Assembly (NCBI GenBank): GCA_964235495.1
Contig: CAXSAX010000011.1
Span: 32,303-96,302 of the forward strand
Source of the DNA: LMUY01 sp964235495
Lineage (GTDB): Bacteria; Pseudomonadota; Alphaproteobacteria; Acetobacterales; Acetobacteraceae
Direction of reading: 5' to 3'
Length of the DNA: 64,000 nucleotides
Shown: in pieces, positions 26,151-34,325 of the stretch
Position numbering within the stretch: the first letter of the stretch is position 1
Layout of the letters: each line of letters opens with the position of its first letter
The notes under the pieces: generated by a model
Told to the model about the DNA's origin: nothing
The model's database searches: none
The model's input: only the letters and a program-made list of their open reading frames with translations
Position numbers and translations under genes: made by a program

Positions 26151-27134
26151 TCATTGGCTGACCGGGGGGCACAGCAGCCCGCCCTGCGTCCACGGCGCGT
26201 TCAGCCCGGGCGGCAGGCCGAGCGGGGAGCCGGCGCCCAGGTTGCGGTCGTACAGCACGGCGTAGCTGCCCGCCGCCAGCACCGCCGCCTGCCAGCCGGC
26301 CGGCAGCCCGAGGGCAGCACCGGCCAGGGGCAGCGCCGCCGGGTCCGGCTGCTGCAGCGTCGCCAGGGTCCAGGTCACGTCCGCCGCCCAGTCCGCATCC
26401 GCCCGCGGCGTGGCAGCCAGCACGGGGGCGGCGGCGAGCGGCTCGGGCAGCAGGCGGGCGGGGTGGCCGTCCTGGGCTGCCTGCAGGCGCAGCGCGGCGA
26501 GGCTGGGCATCTCGTGCGCCACCGCGCCGCAGCGCCCGGCGTACAACGCGTCCAGCATCTCGTCCGCCTCCTGGAACATGAAGAAGTGCATCGCCATCCC
26601 GTGCGCCGCTTGCCAGGCGAGCAGGCTGCGCTCCGGCCCGGTGCCGGGCTCGGCGCAGACGCTGGTGCCGGCCAGGTCAGCCAGGTGCCGCGCCGGGGCG
26701 CCGTCCGGCACCAGCACGCCAGCCGTGAGGAAGACCACCGGCGGGCCCGGCAGCAGCGCGGGCAGCAACCCGTCCGCCAGCATTTCGGAGGCGGTGACGA
26801 AGGCGATGTCGTCCCCGCCGCGCTGGCTGCCCGCCGCGTCGGCGTGGAACTCGATGCGGCCCGGCGCTCCCAGCACGGCGAGCGCGGCGGCGCGGCACAG
26901 ATCGACTTCCAGCCCGTGCCAGCTGCCGTCCGGCGCCGGGAAGGCGAGGCCGGGGCGGATGGTGCCGCCGCAGCGCACCACGCCGTCCTGCCGCACCCGG
27001 TCCAGCACCGGCCCAGCGGAGGCGGCGCTGCACAGGCAGGCCAGGGCGGCGAGGGTGCCGAGGCAGCCGGATGGCAGGCGGAGGCGGACTCCCCTTATCC
27101 TGTGGCATCGGCAGGGAGCGTCGGCGATGAACAT
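26151..27134 (-). CDS. AapJ-like periplasmic amino-acid-binding protein (orphan)
   Basis: 327 residues from ATG at 27134. A signal segment (CLGTLAALACLCSAASA) is followed by VLDRVRQDGVVRCG, LEVDLCRAAALAVLG, SVCAEPGTG and LYAGRCGAVAHEMPSLAALR, the pattern of the general L-amino-acid (AapJ) solute-binding proteins. No permease or ATPase gene is nearby, so it would rely on a transporter elsewhere or act as a sensor. Its 5' end overlaps the divergent arsM start by 8 bp, and the long charged n-region suggests the true start may be further in. Confidence 0.8.
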   Translation of the reverse strand: MFIADAPCRCHRIRGVRLRLPSGCLGTLAALACLCSAASAGPVLDRVRQDGVVRCGGTIRPGLAFPAPDGSWHGLEVDLCRAAALAVLGAPGRIEFHADAAGSQRGGDDIAFVTASEMLADGLLPALLPGPPVVFLTAGVLVPDGAPARHLADLAGTSVCAEPGTGPERSLLAWQAAHGMAMHFFMFQEADEMLDALYAGRCGAVAHEMPSLAALRLQAAQDGHPARLLPEPLAAAPVLAATPRADADWAADVTWTLATLQQPDPAALPLAGAALGLPAGWQAAVLAAGSYAVLYDRNLGAGSPLGLPPGLNAPWTQGGLLCPPVSQ

Positions 27135-28167
27135 CGAGAACAGTCAAGACTATTACGGCCAGGTGCTGCAAGGCTCCGCCGACCTGCGCACCGATGCCTG
27201 CTGCACCACCTCCGCCCCGCCGCCGCGGCTGCGGGCCGCCTTAGCGCAGGTGCACGAGGAGGTGCGGGGGCGCTACTACGGCTGCGGCCTGGTGGCGCCG
27301 GAGCTGATCGAGGGCGCCCGCGTGCTGGACCTCGGCTGCGGCGCTGGGCAGGATTCCTACGTGCTGGCGCAGCTGGTGGGCGAGGCCGGCCGCGTGGTGG
27401 GGGTGGACGCGACGCCGGCGCAGCTCGCGGTGGCCGAGCGCCATGCCGAGTGGCACCGCGCGCGGTTCGGCTACGCCCGCTCCAATGTCCGCTTCGTGCA
27501 CGGCGACATCGAGCGGCTGGACGAATTGGGGCTGGACGGCGGCTTCGACGTGATCGTGTCCAACTGCGTCATCAACCTGGTGGCGGACAAGGGCGCGGTG
27601 TTCCGCGCCGCGCATCGGCTGCTGCGGGACGGCGGCGAGCTTTATTTTGCCGACGTGTATGCCGACCGCCGGCTGCCGGCCGGCGCGTTGGAGGACCCGG
27701 TGCTGCACGGCGAGTGCCTGGCCGGGGCGCTGTACTGGGGCGACTTCCTGCCGCTGGCGCGCGCCGCCGGATTCGCCGACCCGCGGCTGCTGACCGACCG
27801 GCCGATCGCGCTGGCGGACGAGGCGATGGCGGCCAAGCTGGGCGGGGCGCGGTTCTTCTCCGCCACGTTTAGGCTGTTCCGCCTGCCGGGGCTGGAGCCG
27901 GCCTGCGAGGATTACGGGCAGGCGGTGCGCTACCGCGGCACGATCCCGGGGGCGGAGGCGGCTTACGTGCTGGACAAGCATCATAGGATCGAGGCGGGGC
28001 GGGTGTTTCCGGTGTGCGGCAACACCTGGCGGATGCTGGCGGGGACGCGGCTGGCGGCGCACTTCGAGTTCTTAGTGGGGGATGGGCGGCACTTCGGGGT
28101 GTTCCCGGGGTGTGGGACGAGTTTGCCATTTGAGGGTGGGGCGGAGGCGGGGGCGGCTTGCTGCTAG
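27127..28167 (+). CDS. arsM: Arsenite S-adenosylmethionine methyltransferase
   Basis: 346 residues. The SAM motif is VLDLGCGAGQDSYVLAQLVG. Four cysteines C25 (with C26), C53, C147 (SNCVINL) and C197 have spacings 28 and 50 that match C44/C72 and C174/C224 of algal ArsM, so As(III) binding is credible. It methylates arsenite to volatile or less reduced forms. The chain ends in CC, seen in many bacterial homologues. AGGGAG precedes the ATG. No arsR site or other ars gene is visible. Confidence 0.93.
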   Translation: MNIENSQDYYGQVLQGSADLRTDACCTTSAPPPRLRAALAQVHEEVRGRYYGCGLVAPELIEGARVLDLGCGAGQDSYVLAQLVGEAGRVVGVDATPAQLAVAERHAEWHRARFGYARSNVRFVHGDIERLDELGLDGGFDVIVSNCVINLVADKGAVFRAAHRLLRDGGELYFADVYADRRLPAGALEDPVLHGECLAGALYWGDFLPLARAAGFADPRLLTDRPIALADEAMAAKLGGARFFSATFRLFRLPGLEPACEDYGQAVRYRGTIPGAEAAYVLDKHHRIEAGRVFPVCGNTWRMLAGTRLAAHFEFLVGDGRHFGVFPGCGTSLPFEGGAEAGAACC

Positions 28168-28195
28168 ATGTTTGGGCAAGTGGCGCTGCCATGAG

Positions 28196-28225
28196 CGGAC
28201 TTGATCCGGTCATCCGCGGGATGAC
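28196..28225. repeat. Paired short hairpins downstream of arsM
   Basis: CGGA-CTTGA-TCCG (28196-28208) is directly followed by GTCATCC-gcg-GGATGAC (28209-28225, perfect 7-bp stem). It resembles the palindromic extragenic elements common in alphaproteobacteria. No second copy is seen in this window. The remaining 28,226-28,400 is lower in GC and holds no clear gene. Confidence 0.45.
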
Positions 28226-28400
28226 GCCACCATCGGCCCATGCAGGTCAAGCATAGCTGTTGCCGTTGCAGCGGCGCAGATGTCCAGGTCAAGCCCAAGC
28301 ATAATAGGATACCAGATCAGTCTGATCTTCCGCTTCCGACCCCAAACCAGACAATTTGGAAACAACAAACACGCTAGGATCAGACATTTGGAGGCTGGCT

Positions 28401-29522
28401 ATGACGTTAATCGTGGCGATCTCCCGCGATCTCTTCCCAACCATTATGGTTGCCGACATTCTGCTATCTCAAGATAATAAAGCAGCTTCAACAGCTATCC
28501 CGTTCCCCACACAGCCAAGAGAGTCAATGATAAGTAATGACGTTATCATTGGTCTTACTCAGAAGATTGTAAAAATAGCCGACGGACTAATGCTCGGACC
28601 TGCCGGAGACACTGGATTCGTACCTGGCTTAATTGATTTCTTGTTGCGAGAATATTATCAATGTAAAACTATAGAGAAAGTAATGACGGCATTCAAAATT
28701 ATCTGTAAAGCTAACCGTGAAAGGTATCGGAATATTCAAACTGTGTTAGTGGCTCAACTAGCGGGCCAGAGCCGGATCGCCGCGTTTAACTGTAAAGAGT
28801 TTCATAACAAACGTCTTAGAACTATCGTAGCATTAGGATCGGGAGCAGAGCAGTTCGAAATGTATGTAGCGAAGATGCCACCCGTTTCAGGGATGAAGGT
28901 CGGCAACCCAATTGCCCCATCCGATGCTGACCGTATCTGCTATACATTGTATTACGTGACGTCCACATTGAAGCACCAAGCGTCGACAGGATACGGCGTT
29001 GCGAAAGTTTGGGGTGGTGGCTTCGAACTTGCAATGATGAAGAATGATAAATTCACTGAAAAGCTTGATGACGTGTTCACCCACGCATATTCGTTCTCGA
29101 CCTCAAACCAAAAAATAATCAATACTAGAGTTATTGAGCGCAAAATACTTCAGTTTTACTCAGGGCCGAATTTTGTTGTTGTAACCCAGCCCGGGAATGG
29201 CAAGCCTGCTATTTTTGTGATCCCGCCTCTAACAGAGGAGAAAGAGGTGCAACAGCCGAGTTTATCTCAGCGTCTTGCGAAGCTTGTTTATTTATATTTT
29301 GTAGATGCGAAAACAGGATGTTTGTATGTACATGCCGAGTACAATGAAACGGGCAGTCCTAATTTCCGACTCTGTCATAAACCCGGTGTCGGTGCTTACA
29401 TCGATATTTATATGTCTTACGTCAAAAAGATTATCGAGGCCCAAGTTTTCAGTGACAAGATGCTTTCGAGACTCCCTAGGCTAGTTCAGAGAGTAGGAAT
29501 ATCCGCTTTTTACCATCTATAG
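28401..29522 (+). CDS. Proteasome/HslV-like Ntn hydrolase with long C-terminal extension
   Basis: 373 residues from ATG 28401, which has GGAGG 7 nt upstream; a longer start at 28356 lacks one. After Met removal the chain begins TLIVAIS, as the catalytic Thr1 of proteasome beta and HslV. The key positions follow: Asp in PTIMVAD (residue 19 with Met), Lys in QKIVKIADG (55 or 58), Gly in GPAGD, and IVALGSGAEQF (Ser147), equivalent to the GSGG.YA motif of HslV. HslV is about 175 residues; here some 200 more follow, ending KKIIEAQ...RVGISAFYHL. GC is about 40-45% against 70% around it, indicating transfer. No HslU-like ATPase is nearby. The substrate is unknown. Confidence 0.72.
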   Translation: MTLIVAISRDLFPTIMVADILLSQDNKAASTAIPFPTQPRESMISNDVIIGLTQKIVKIADGLMLGPAGDTGFVPGLIDFLLREYYQCKTIEKVMTAFKIICKANRERYRNIQTVLVAQLAGQSRIAAFNCKEFHNKRLRTIVALGSGAEQFEMYVAKMPPVSGMKVGNPIAPSDADRICYTLYYVTSTLKHQASTGYGVAKVWGGGFELAMMKNDKFTEKLDDVFTHAYSFSTSNQKIINTRVIERKILQFYSGPNFVVVTQPGNGKPAIFVIPPLTEEKEVQQPSLSQRLAKLVYLYFVDAKTGCLYVHAEYNETGSPNFRLCHKPGVGAYIDIYMSYVKKIIEAQVFSDKMLSRLPRLVQRVGISAFYHL

Positions 29523-29586
29523 GCATCAAACTGACGCATTGCTTACGGCAGTGTAAGATAGATGTGCTCCGCATGCTCAACAGTGT

Positions 29587-30324
29587 TCAGGACCCAGCCC
29601 ACTCCCCCACCAGCCGCACCGTCCAAATCCCTACAGCCAAGCAACTTCCCAGCGGCACCACCGTCGCCGCGCGCAGCCCCCCGCCGCGGACCAGCGCCGC
29701 TCCTACCCCGGCCACGGCCGCCACCAGCAGCACCGGCCCCAACCCCGCCAGCCCGACCCATGCGCCGGCCGCGGCCAGCAACTTGGCATCGCCGCCGCCT
29801 AGGCCCTCGCGGCCGCGCATCCTGCGGTAGCCCGCGGCCAGCAGCCGCAGCGCCGCATACCCGGCCAGCGCCGCGGTGGCGTGGTCCGTCAAGGCCGCCG
29901 GGTCGAGCCAGGCGGTGGTGGCCAGGCCGGCGAGCAGCAACGGCAGGGTGAGCGCGTCGGGCAGGCGCAAATGGGTCCAGTCGATCCAGGCGAGCGTCAG
30001 CAGGCCCCAGCCGAGCACGCAGTCGGCCCAGAGCGCCGGGCCGTCCACGAAGGGCAGGGCGGAGGCGGCGACGGCGGTGGCGGCCAGCTCGATCCACAGG
30101 TGGGCGGGGGCGATCCGCGCGCCGCAGTGGCGGCAGCGGCCGCGCTGCCGGAGGTAGCTAAGCAGCGGCACCAGCTCGGCGATGCCCAGGGTGTGGCCGC
30201 ACGACTCGCAGCGGGAGCGGTCGAGCGCCACGGGGCGGCCTTCGGGCAGGCGGCGGGCCAGCACGCCCACCAGGCTGCCGACAAACGGGGCGCACAGCAG
30301 GGGGAGCACGCGGCTCCTTGGCAT
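29587..30324 (-). CDS. gspO: Type IV prepilin peptidase (GspO/PilD)
   Basis: 245 residues, polytopic membrane aspartyl protease. Zinc cysteines C39, C42, C64 and C67 (CESCG, CRHCG) mark the cytoplasmic loop, and the catalytic aspartates lie in IDWTHLRLPD and GGGDAK. It cuts leader peptides of pseudopilins such as GspH, I and K. ATG 30324 is preferred; the frame extends upstream into gspE without support. It diverges from gspE with a 30-bp gap. Confidence 0.93.
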   Translation of the reverse strand: MPRSRVLPLLCAPFVGSLVGVLARRLPEGRPVALDRSRCESCGHTLGIAELVPLLSYLRQRGRCRHCGARIAPAHLWIELAATAVAASALPFVDGPALWADCVLGWGLLTLAWIDWTHLRLPDALTLPLLLAGLATTAWLDPAALTDHATAALAGYAALRLLAAGYRRMRGREGLGGGDAKLLAAAGAWVGLAGLGPVLLVAAVAGVGAALVRGGGLRAATVVPLGSCLAVGIWTVRLVGEWAGS

Positions 30325-30354
30325 CCGCGCCGGGTCGGCACAAGTTAGGGGCGC

Positions 30355-32082
30355 ATGGACCAGACGCTCACGCTCGATTTCGGATCGCCGGAAGAAGCCG
30401 CCGCCGCCGTGGTGGCGCTGCTGGAGAGCCAAGGCCAATGTGACGCCCGCACGGTGGAGCGCGGCCGCCGGGTCGCGGAGGAGAACGGGCAGCGGCTGGA
30501 CCGGGTGCTGATCCAGCTCGGCCTGGTCAACGAGCGGGACCTGGCCGCCGCCTTCACCACCCTGCTCGGCCTGCCGCTGGCCGCCGCTGATTCATACCCG
30601 GCGGAGCCGGTGTTCCCCGAGCAGCTCGCCCCCCGCTTCCTGCGCCAGGCCCGCGCGCTGCCGGTTGCTTTTCAGAAGGGGCAGCACGAGGGCGGCACGC
30701 TGGTGCTGGCGATGGCGGACCCGCTGGACCGCTTCGCCCCCGCTGCGGTCGCCGCCGCCACGGGAACGGTGGTCCGGGTGGCGGTGGCGGTGCCGATCGA
30801 GCTGGAGGCGGCGTTCGACCGGCTGTATCCGGATAAGGACGCGCCGGTGGCGGACCATTCCGGCGGTGGCGAGCGGATGGAGGAGGACGCCGAACGGCTG
30901 AAGGACCTGGCCAGCGAGGCGCCGGTGATTCGGCTGGTTAACGGCATCATCAACCGCGCCGTCGAGACCCAGGCCTCCGACATCCACATCGAGCCGTTCG
31001 AGGACCGCCTGCGGGTGCGTTACCGCTATGACGGCGTGCTGCACGAGGCAGACAGCCCGCCGGTGCGGCTGACGGCGGCGATCATCTCGCGCATCAAGAT
31101 CATGTCGCGGCTGGACATTGCCGAGCGCCGGCTGCCGCAGGACGGCCGCATCAAGCTGGCGGTGCGCGGCAGCGAGGTGGATTTCCGCGTCTCCACTATC
31201 CCTTCGCTGTACGGCGAGACGGTGGTGTTGCGCGTGCTGGACCGCACGGCAGTTTCACTGGATTACAACGCGCTGGGCCTGGCCCCTGCCGTGGTGCATA
31301 AGCTGCAGCAGACCTTCGAGCTGCCCAACGGTATCGTGCTGGTCACCGGCCCGACCGGCAGCGGCAAGACCACGACGCTGTACACGGGGTTGACCGGGCT
31401 GAACGCCGTCACCCGCAAGGTGGTCACGGTCGAGGACCCGATCGAGTACCAGCTGCGCGGCATCAACCAGATTCAGGTCAAGCCGCAGATCGGGCTGACC
31501 TTCGCCACGCTGCTGCGCTCCATCCTGCGGCAGGACCCGGACGTAATCATGGTGGGCGAGATTCGAGACGGCGAGACGGCGCAGATCGCGGTGCAGGCGG
31601 CGCTGACCGGGCACCTAGTGCTGTCCACCGTGCACACCAACTCCGCCGCGACCACGGTGGCGCGGCTGCGCGACATGGGGCTGGAGGACTACCTGATGAC
31701 CGCGGTGCTGCGCGGCATTCTGGCGCAGCGGCTGGTGCGGCGGCTGTGCCCGGACTGCCGCCGCCCCGCGCCGGCGGCGCCGGAGATGGTGCGGCGCTTC
31801 GGGCTGGACCGTCGCTGCGAGGGCACGCCCGTGCTGTGGCACCCGGTCGGCTGCGACAAGTGCCGCAACACCGGGTTCCGCGGCCGTCAGGCGATTGCCG
31901 AGTTCCTGCAGCCGGATGCGGAGATCGAGCGGTTAATCTTCACCCGCGCCGACGGGGCCGAGATCGAGCGCGCGGCGGTGGCGGCGGGTATGGCCACCAT
32001 GTTCGACACGGGCGTGGAGGCGGCGCTGGCCGGCACGACGACGGTCGAGGAAGTCGTGCGCTCCATCCGGGCTGAGGCTTAG
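30355..32082 (+). CDS. gspE: Type II secretion ATPase GspE
   Basis: 575 residues. N-terminal MshEN-type domain (LDRVLIQLGLVNERDLAAAF), then the ATPase: VTGPTGSGKTTTLY (Walker A, about residue 332), VTVEDPIEYQL (Asp box), EIRDGETAQIA (Walker B), TGHLVLSTVHTN (His box). A tetracysteine zinc site is C465/C468 and C500/C503. It energises pseudopilus assembly on the inner membrane. A dispersed multi-hairpin repeat lies between its stop and gspF. Confidence 0.95.
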   Translation: MDQTLTLDFGSPEEAAAAVVALLESQGQCDARTVERGRRVAEENGQRLDRVLIQLGLVNERDLAAAFTTLLGLPLAAADSYPAEPVFPEQLAPRFLRQARALPVAFQKGQHEGGTLVLAMADPLDRFAPAAVAAATGTVVRVAVAVPIELEAAFDRLYPDKDAPVADHSGGGERMEEDAERLKDLASEAPVIRLVNGIINRAVETQASDIHIEPFEDRLRVRYRYDGVLHEADSPPVRLTAAIISRIKIMSRLDIAERRLPQDGRIKLAVRGSEVDFRVSTIPSLYGETVVLRVLDRTAVSLDYNALGLAPAVVHKLQQTFELPNGIVLVTGPTGSGKTTTLYTGLTGLNAVTRKVVTVEDPIEYQLRGINQIQVKPQIGLTFATLLRSILRQDPDVIMVGEIRDGETAQIAVQAALTGHLVLSTVHTNSAATTVARLRDMGLEDYLMTAVLRGILAQRLVRRLCPDCRRPAPAAPEMVRRFGLDRRCEGTPVLWHPVGCDKCRNTGFRGRQAIAEFLQPDAEIERLIFTRADGAEIERAAVAAGMATMFDTGVEAALAGTTTVEEVVRSIRAEA

Positions 32083-32210
32083 GGTGAAGGGCAGGGCTCC
32101 GCCCTGCACCCGGAAGGGGATAGCCATCCCCTTCACCCCTTTATATCAGGTGTCGAGAGGACGACCGTCCTCTCGTGGGGTTTGGGGCAAAGCCCCAACC
32201 TTCGCTTCCT
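32083..32210. repeat. Dispersed multi-hairpin repeat, copy 2 (gspE-gspF gap)
   Basis: Hairpins A (GCAGGGC/GCCCTGC, 32091-32107), B (GAAGGGGAT/ATCCCCTTC, 32113-32134), C (CGAGAGGACG/CGTCCTCTCG, 32154-32175) and D (about 32177-32197, GGGGTTTGGGGCAAAGCCCC) match copy 1 at 21,703-21,820. Stem positions differ in pairs (B: C-G versus T-A; C: C-G versus G-C). It fills the whole gap and leaves no Shine-Dalgarno site for gspF. Confidence 0.85.
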
Positions 32211-32211
32211 G

Positions 32212-33432
32212 ATGCTCTACCGCTACACCGCCATCGACCCCTCCGGCGCCATGGCGCACGGCGAGATGGAGGCGGCGGACGAGGCAGCCGTCATCAAAGC
32301 GCTGCAACGCGGCGGCTCCATCCCTGTCAAGACGGAGCCGGCAGGCGGCGGCGGGCTGGCGGGGCTGCTCAGCCTGGAGCTGGGCCGCGGCCAGACGCTG
32401 AGCCGCACGGAGCTGACCAATCTGACGCGCGAGCTGTCCATCATGCTGGGCGCAGGCCAGGACATCGACCGCGCGCTGCGCTTCTTGGTGGACACGGCGC
32501 CGAACCGCCGGGTGGCCGGCGTGGTGGGCCAGGTGCGCGAGGGCGTGCGGGACGGCTCCCCGCTGGCGAGCGCGCTGGCCAACCATCCGCGCTCCTTCCC
32601 GCGGCTGTATGTGGGCTTAGTGCGCGCCGGCGAGGCGGGCGGCACGCTGGCGGCGACGCTGGAGCGGCTGGCGACGCTGATGGAGCGGCAGCGCACGCTG
32701 TCCAGCACCGTGCAGTCGGCGATGATCTACCCGGCGCTGCTGCTGGCTGCCGCCATCGGCTCCATCACCCTGTTGCTGACGGAGGTGCTGCCCCAGTTCG
32801 TGCCGCTGTTTCAGCAGAACGGCGCCGCCCTGCCGCGCTCCACCCAGCTGCTGATCGATTTGGGCGATGCCGTGTCCGCCTACGGGCTATGGGCGCTGGC
32901 CCTGGCGCTGCTGGTCGGGTTCGCGGTGCGGCAGGCGTTGCAGCGCCCCGGCCCCCGCCTGGCGGCGGACCGACTGCTGCTGCGGCTGCCGGTGGCGGGC
33001 GAGCTGGCGCGCGAGGTGCTGGCCGCGCGGTTCACCCGCACGCTGGGCACGCTGCTGACCAACGGGGTGCCGCTGATCGCGGCCCTGGGCATCACGGCGG
33101 AGGCGATCGGCAACCGCGCCGGCATGGCGGCGGTGGAGGCGGCGACGCGCTCGGCCAAGGGCGGCGCCGGGCTGTCCGCGCCGCTGGCGGAGGCGGGGGT
33201 GATGCCGCTGCGCACCATCCACCTGCTGCGCCTGGGCGAGGAGACGGCGCAGCTCGGCCCGATGGCGCTGCGGGCGGCGGAGATTCACGAGGAGAAGACC
33301 CGGCTGGGGGTGGGGCGGCTGGTGTCGCTGCTGGTGCCGGTGATCACCATCGTCATGGGGGCGGCGGTGGCGGGGATCGTGTCGTCGCTGCTACTGGCCA
33401 TGCTGAGCCTGAACGACCTTGCGTCCGGATGA
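32212..33432 (+). CDS. gspF: Type II secretion inner-membrane platform protein GspF
   Basis: 406 residues. Two repeated GspF domains: LTNLTRELSIMLGAGQDIDRAL, and AARFTRTLGTLLTNGVPLIAAL in the second. Three membrane segments near residues 170-195, 225-245 and 365-395. ATG 32212 begins MLYRYTAID as in the family. No ribosome-binding site precedes it because the hairpin repeat reaches to the start, so translation could be limited by RNA structure. Confidence 0.94.
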   Translation: MLYRYTAIDPSGAMAHGEMEAADEAAVIKALQRGGSIPVKTEPAGGGGLAGLLSLELGRGQTLSRTELTNLTRELSIMLGAGQDIDRALRFLVDTAPNRRVAGVVGQVREGVRDGSPLASALANHPRSFPRLYVGLVRAGEAGGTLAATLERLATLMERQRTLSSTVQSAMIYPALLLAAAIGSITLLLTEVLPQFVPLFQQNGAALPRSTQLLIDLGDAVSAYGLWALALALLVGFAVRQALQRPGPRLAADRLLLRLPVAGELAREVLAARFTRTLGTLLTNGVPLIAALGITAEAIGNRAGMAAVEAATRSAKGGAGLSAPLAEAGVMPLRTIHLLRLGEETAQLGPMALRAAEIHEEKTRLGVGRLVSLLVPVITIVMGAAVAGIVSSLLLAMLSLNDLASG

Positions 33433-33847
33433 TCCTTCTCCTGGCGGGGGGAGTCCGCAGGGCGGCTTCACCCTGCTCGAAATGCTCGTCGTGCTCGCCG
33501 TGCTCGGGCTCACGGTCGGGCTCATCGTCGCCCGCGGTCCGCTGCGCAGCGCCGGGCTGGACGCGCGCACCGCCGCCAGCGTGCTCGCCGGCACGCTGCG
33601 CGCCGCGCGCAGCGAGGCCATCGCGCGGGACCAGCCGGTGACCGTCAGCATCGCCGGCAATACCGTGCGCGTCGGCGCCGCCCTGCCGCGCGCGCTGGGA
33701 GCGGCGCTGCAATCCGACCGCCCCATCACCTTCGCGCCGGACGGCACCTCCGGCGGCGGCTGGGTCGCCGTGGTGGCCGGGCCAGTGCGCAAGCTGGTGA
33801 CGGTCGACTGGCTGACCGGCCGGGTGAGCATCGCGGATGCGTCGTGA
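33419..33847 (+). CDS. gspH: Type II secretion pseudopilin GspH
   Basis: 142 residues. A prepilin signature GGFTLLEMLVVLAVLGL with cleavage before Phe and Glu at mature position 5. TTG 33419 overlaps the gspF stop by 14 nt; an ATG at 33429 is in another frame. C-terminal GspH domain with TARAARSEAIARDQPV-like helix (LRAARSEAIARDQPV). Minor pseudopilin of the tip complex. Confidence 0.88.
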   Translation: MRPDDPSPGGGSPQGGFTLLEMLVVLAVLGLTVGLIVARGPLRSAGLDARTAASVLAGTLRAARSEAIARDQPVTVSIAGNTVRVGAALPRALGAALQSDRPITFAPDGTSGGGWVAVVAGPVRKLVTVDWLTGRVSIADAS

Positions 33848-34256
33848 CCTGCGGCGGGAGGCGGGCTTCACCCTGCTGGAGGTGCTGGTCGCCTTCATCA
33901 TCGCCGCCCTGGCGCTGGCCGCCCTGTTCAGCGGCGGCCTGGGCGGGCTGCGCGCCGCGGCCACCTCGGGGCGATACCTGGAGGCCGTCTCGCGCGCCGA
34001 GTCGCACCTGGCGGCGGCCACCACGGGGGACGCCCTGGCCGCCGGCGACCACCAGGGCGACGAGGGGGCCGGCTTTCACTGGCACGTCCGCATCGCCCCG
34101 GCGCAGGTTGCCGCTTCCGACCCCGGGGCGCCCGGCAAGCCCGTGCTGACGCTGTATGCGGTGAGTTCCGCGATCTCCTGGAGCGAGGACGGGCGCACCC
34201 GCACGGTGCAGCTGGACACCCAGCGCGTCGGCGCCGCCCCGCCGGCGCGGCCCTGA
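33837..34256 (+). CDS. gspI: Type II secretion pseudopilin GspI
   Basis: 139 residues. REAGFTLLEVLVAFIIAALALA is the class III leader and helix; EVLVA with Phe at the next positions fits GspI. It overlaps gspH by 11 nt. With GspK (22,658-23,455) it would form the pseudopilus tip; GspJ and the major subunit GspG are not in this window. Confidence 0.88.
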   Translation: MRRDLRREAGFTLLEVLVAFIIAALALAALFSGGLGGLRAAATSGRYLEAVSRAESHLAAATTGDALAAGDHQGDEGAGFHWHVRIAPAQVAASDPGAPGKPVLTLYAVSSAISWSEDGRTRTVQLDTQRVGAAPPARP

Positions 34257-34325
34257 CGGGCTGGCGTTCCGCGCGTAGTCTGGCCATACCCGGCGCACCA
34301 CCAGGATGACAGACAGGGTTCCCGC

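Noticed and set aside
28196..28225. Hairpins beside the low-GC island as mobile-element ends
   Set aside because: No transposase, integrase or matching repeat on the right side (29,523-29,586) was found.
33419..33440. Frameshift between gspF and gspH
   Set aside because: Both frames are complete and overlap by 14 nt with a TTG start, like other overlaps here.
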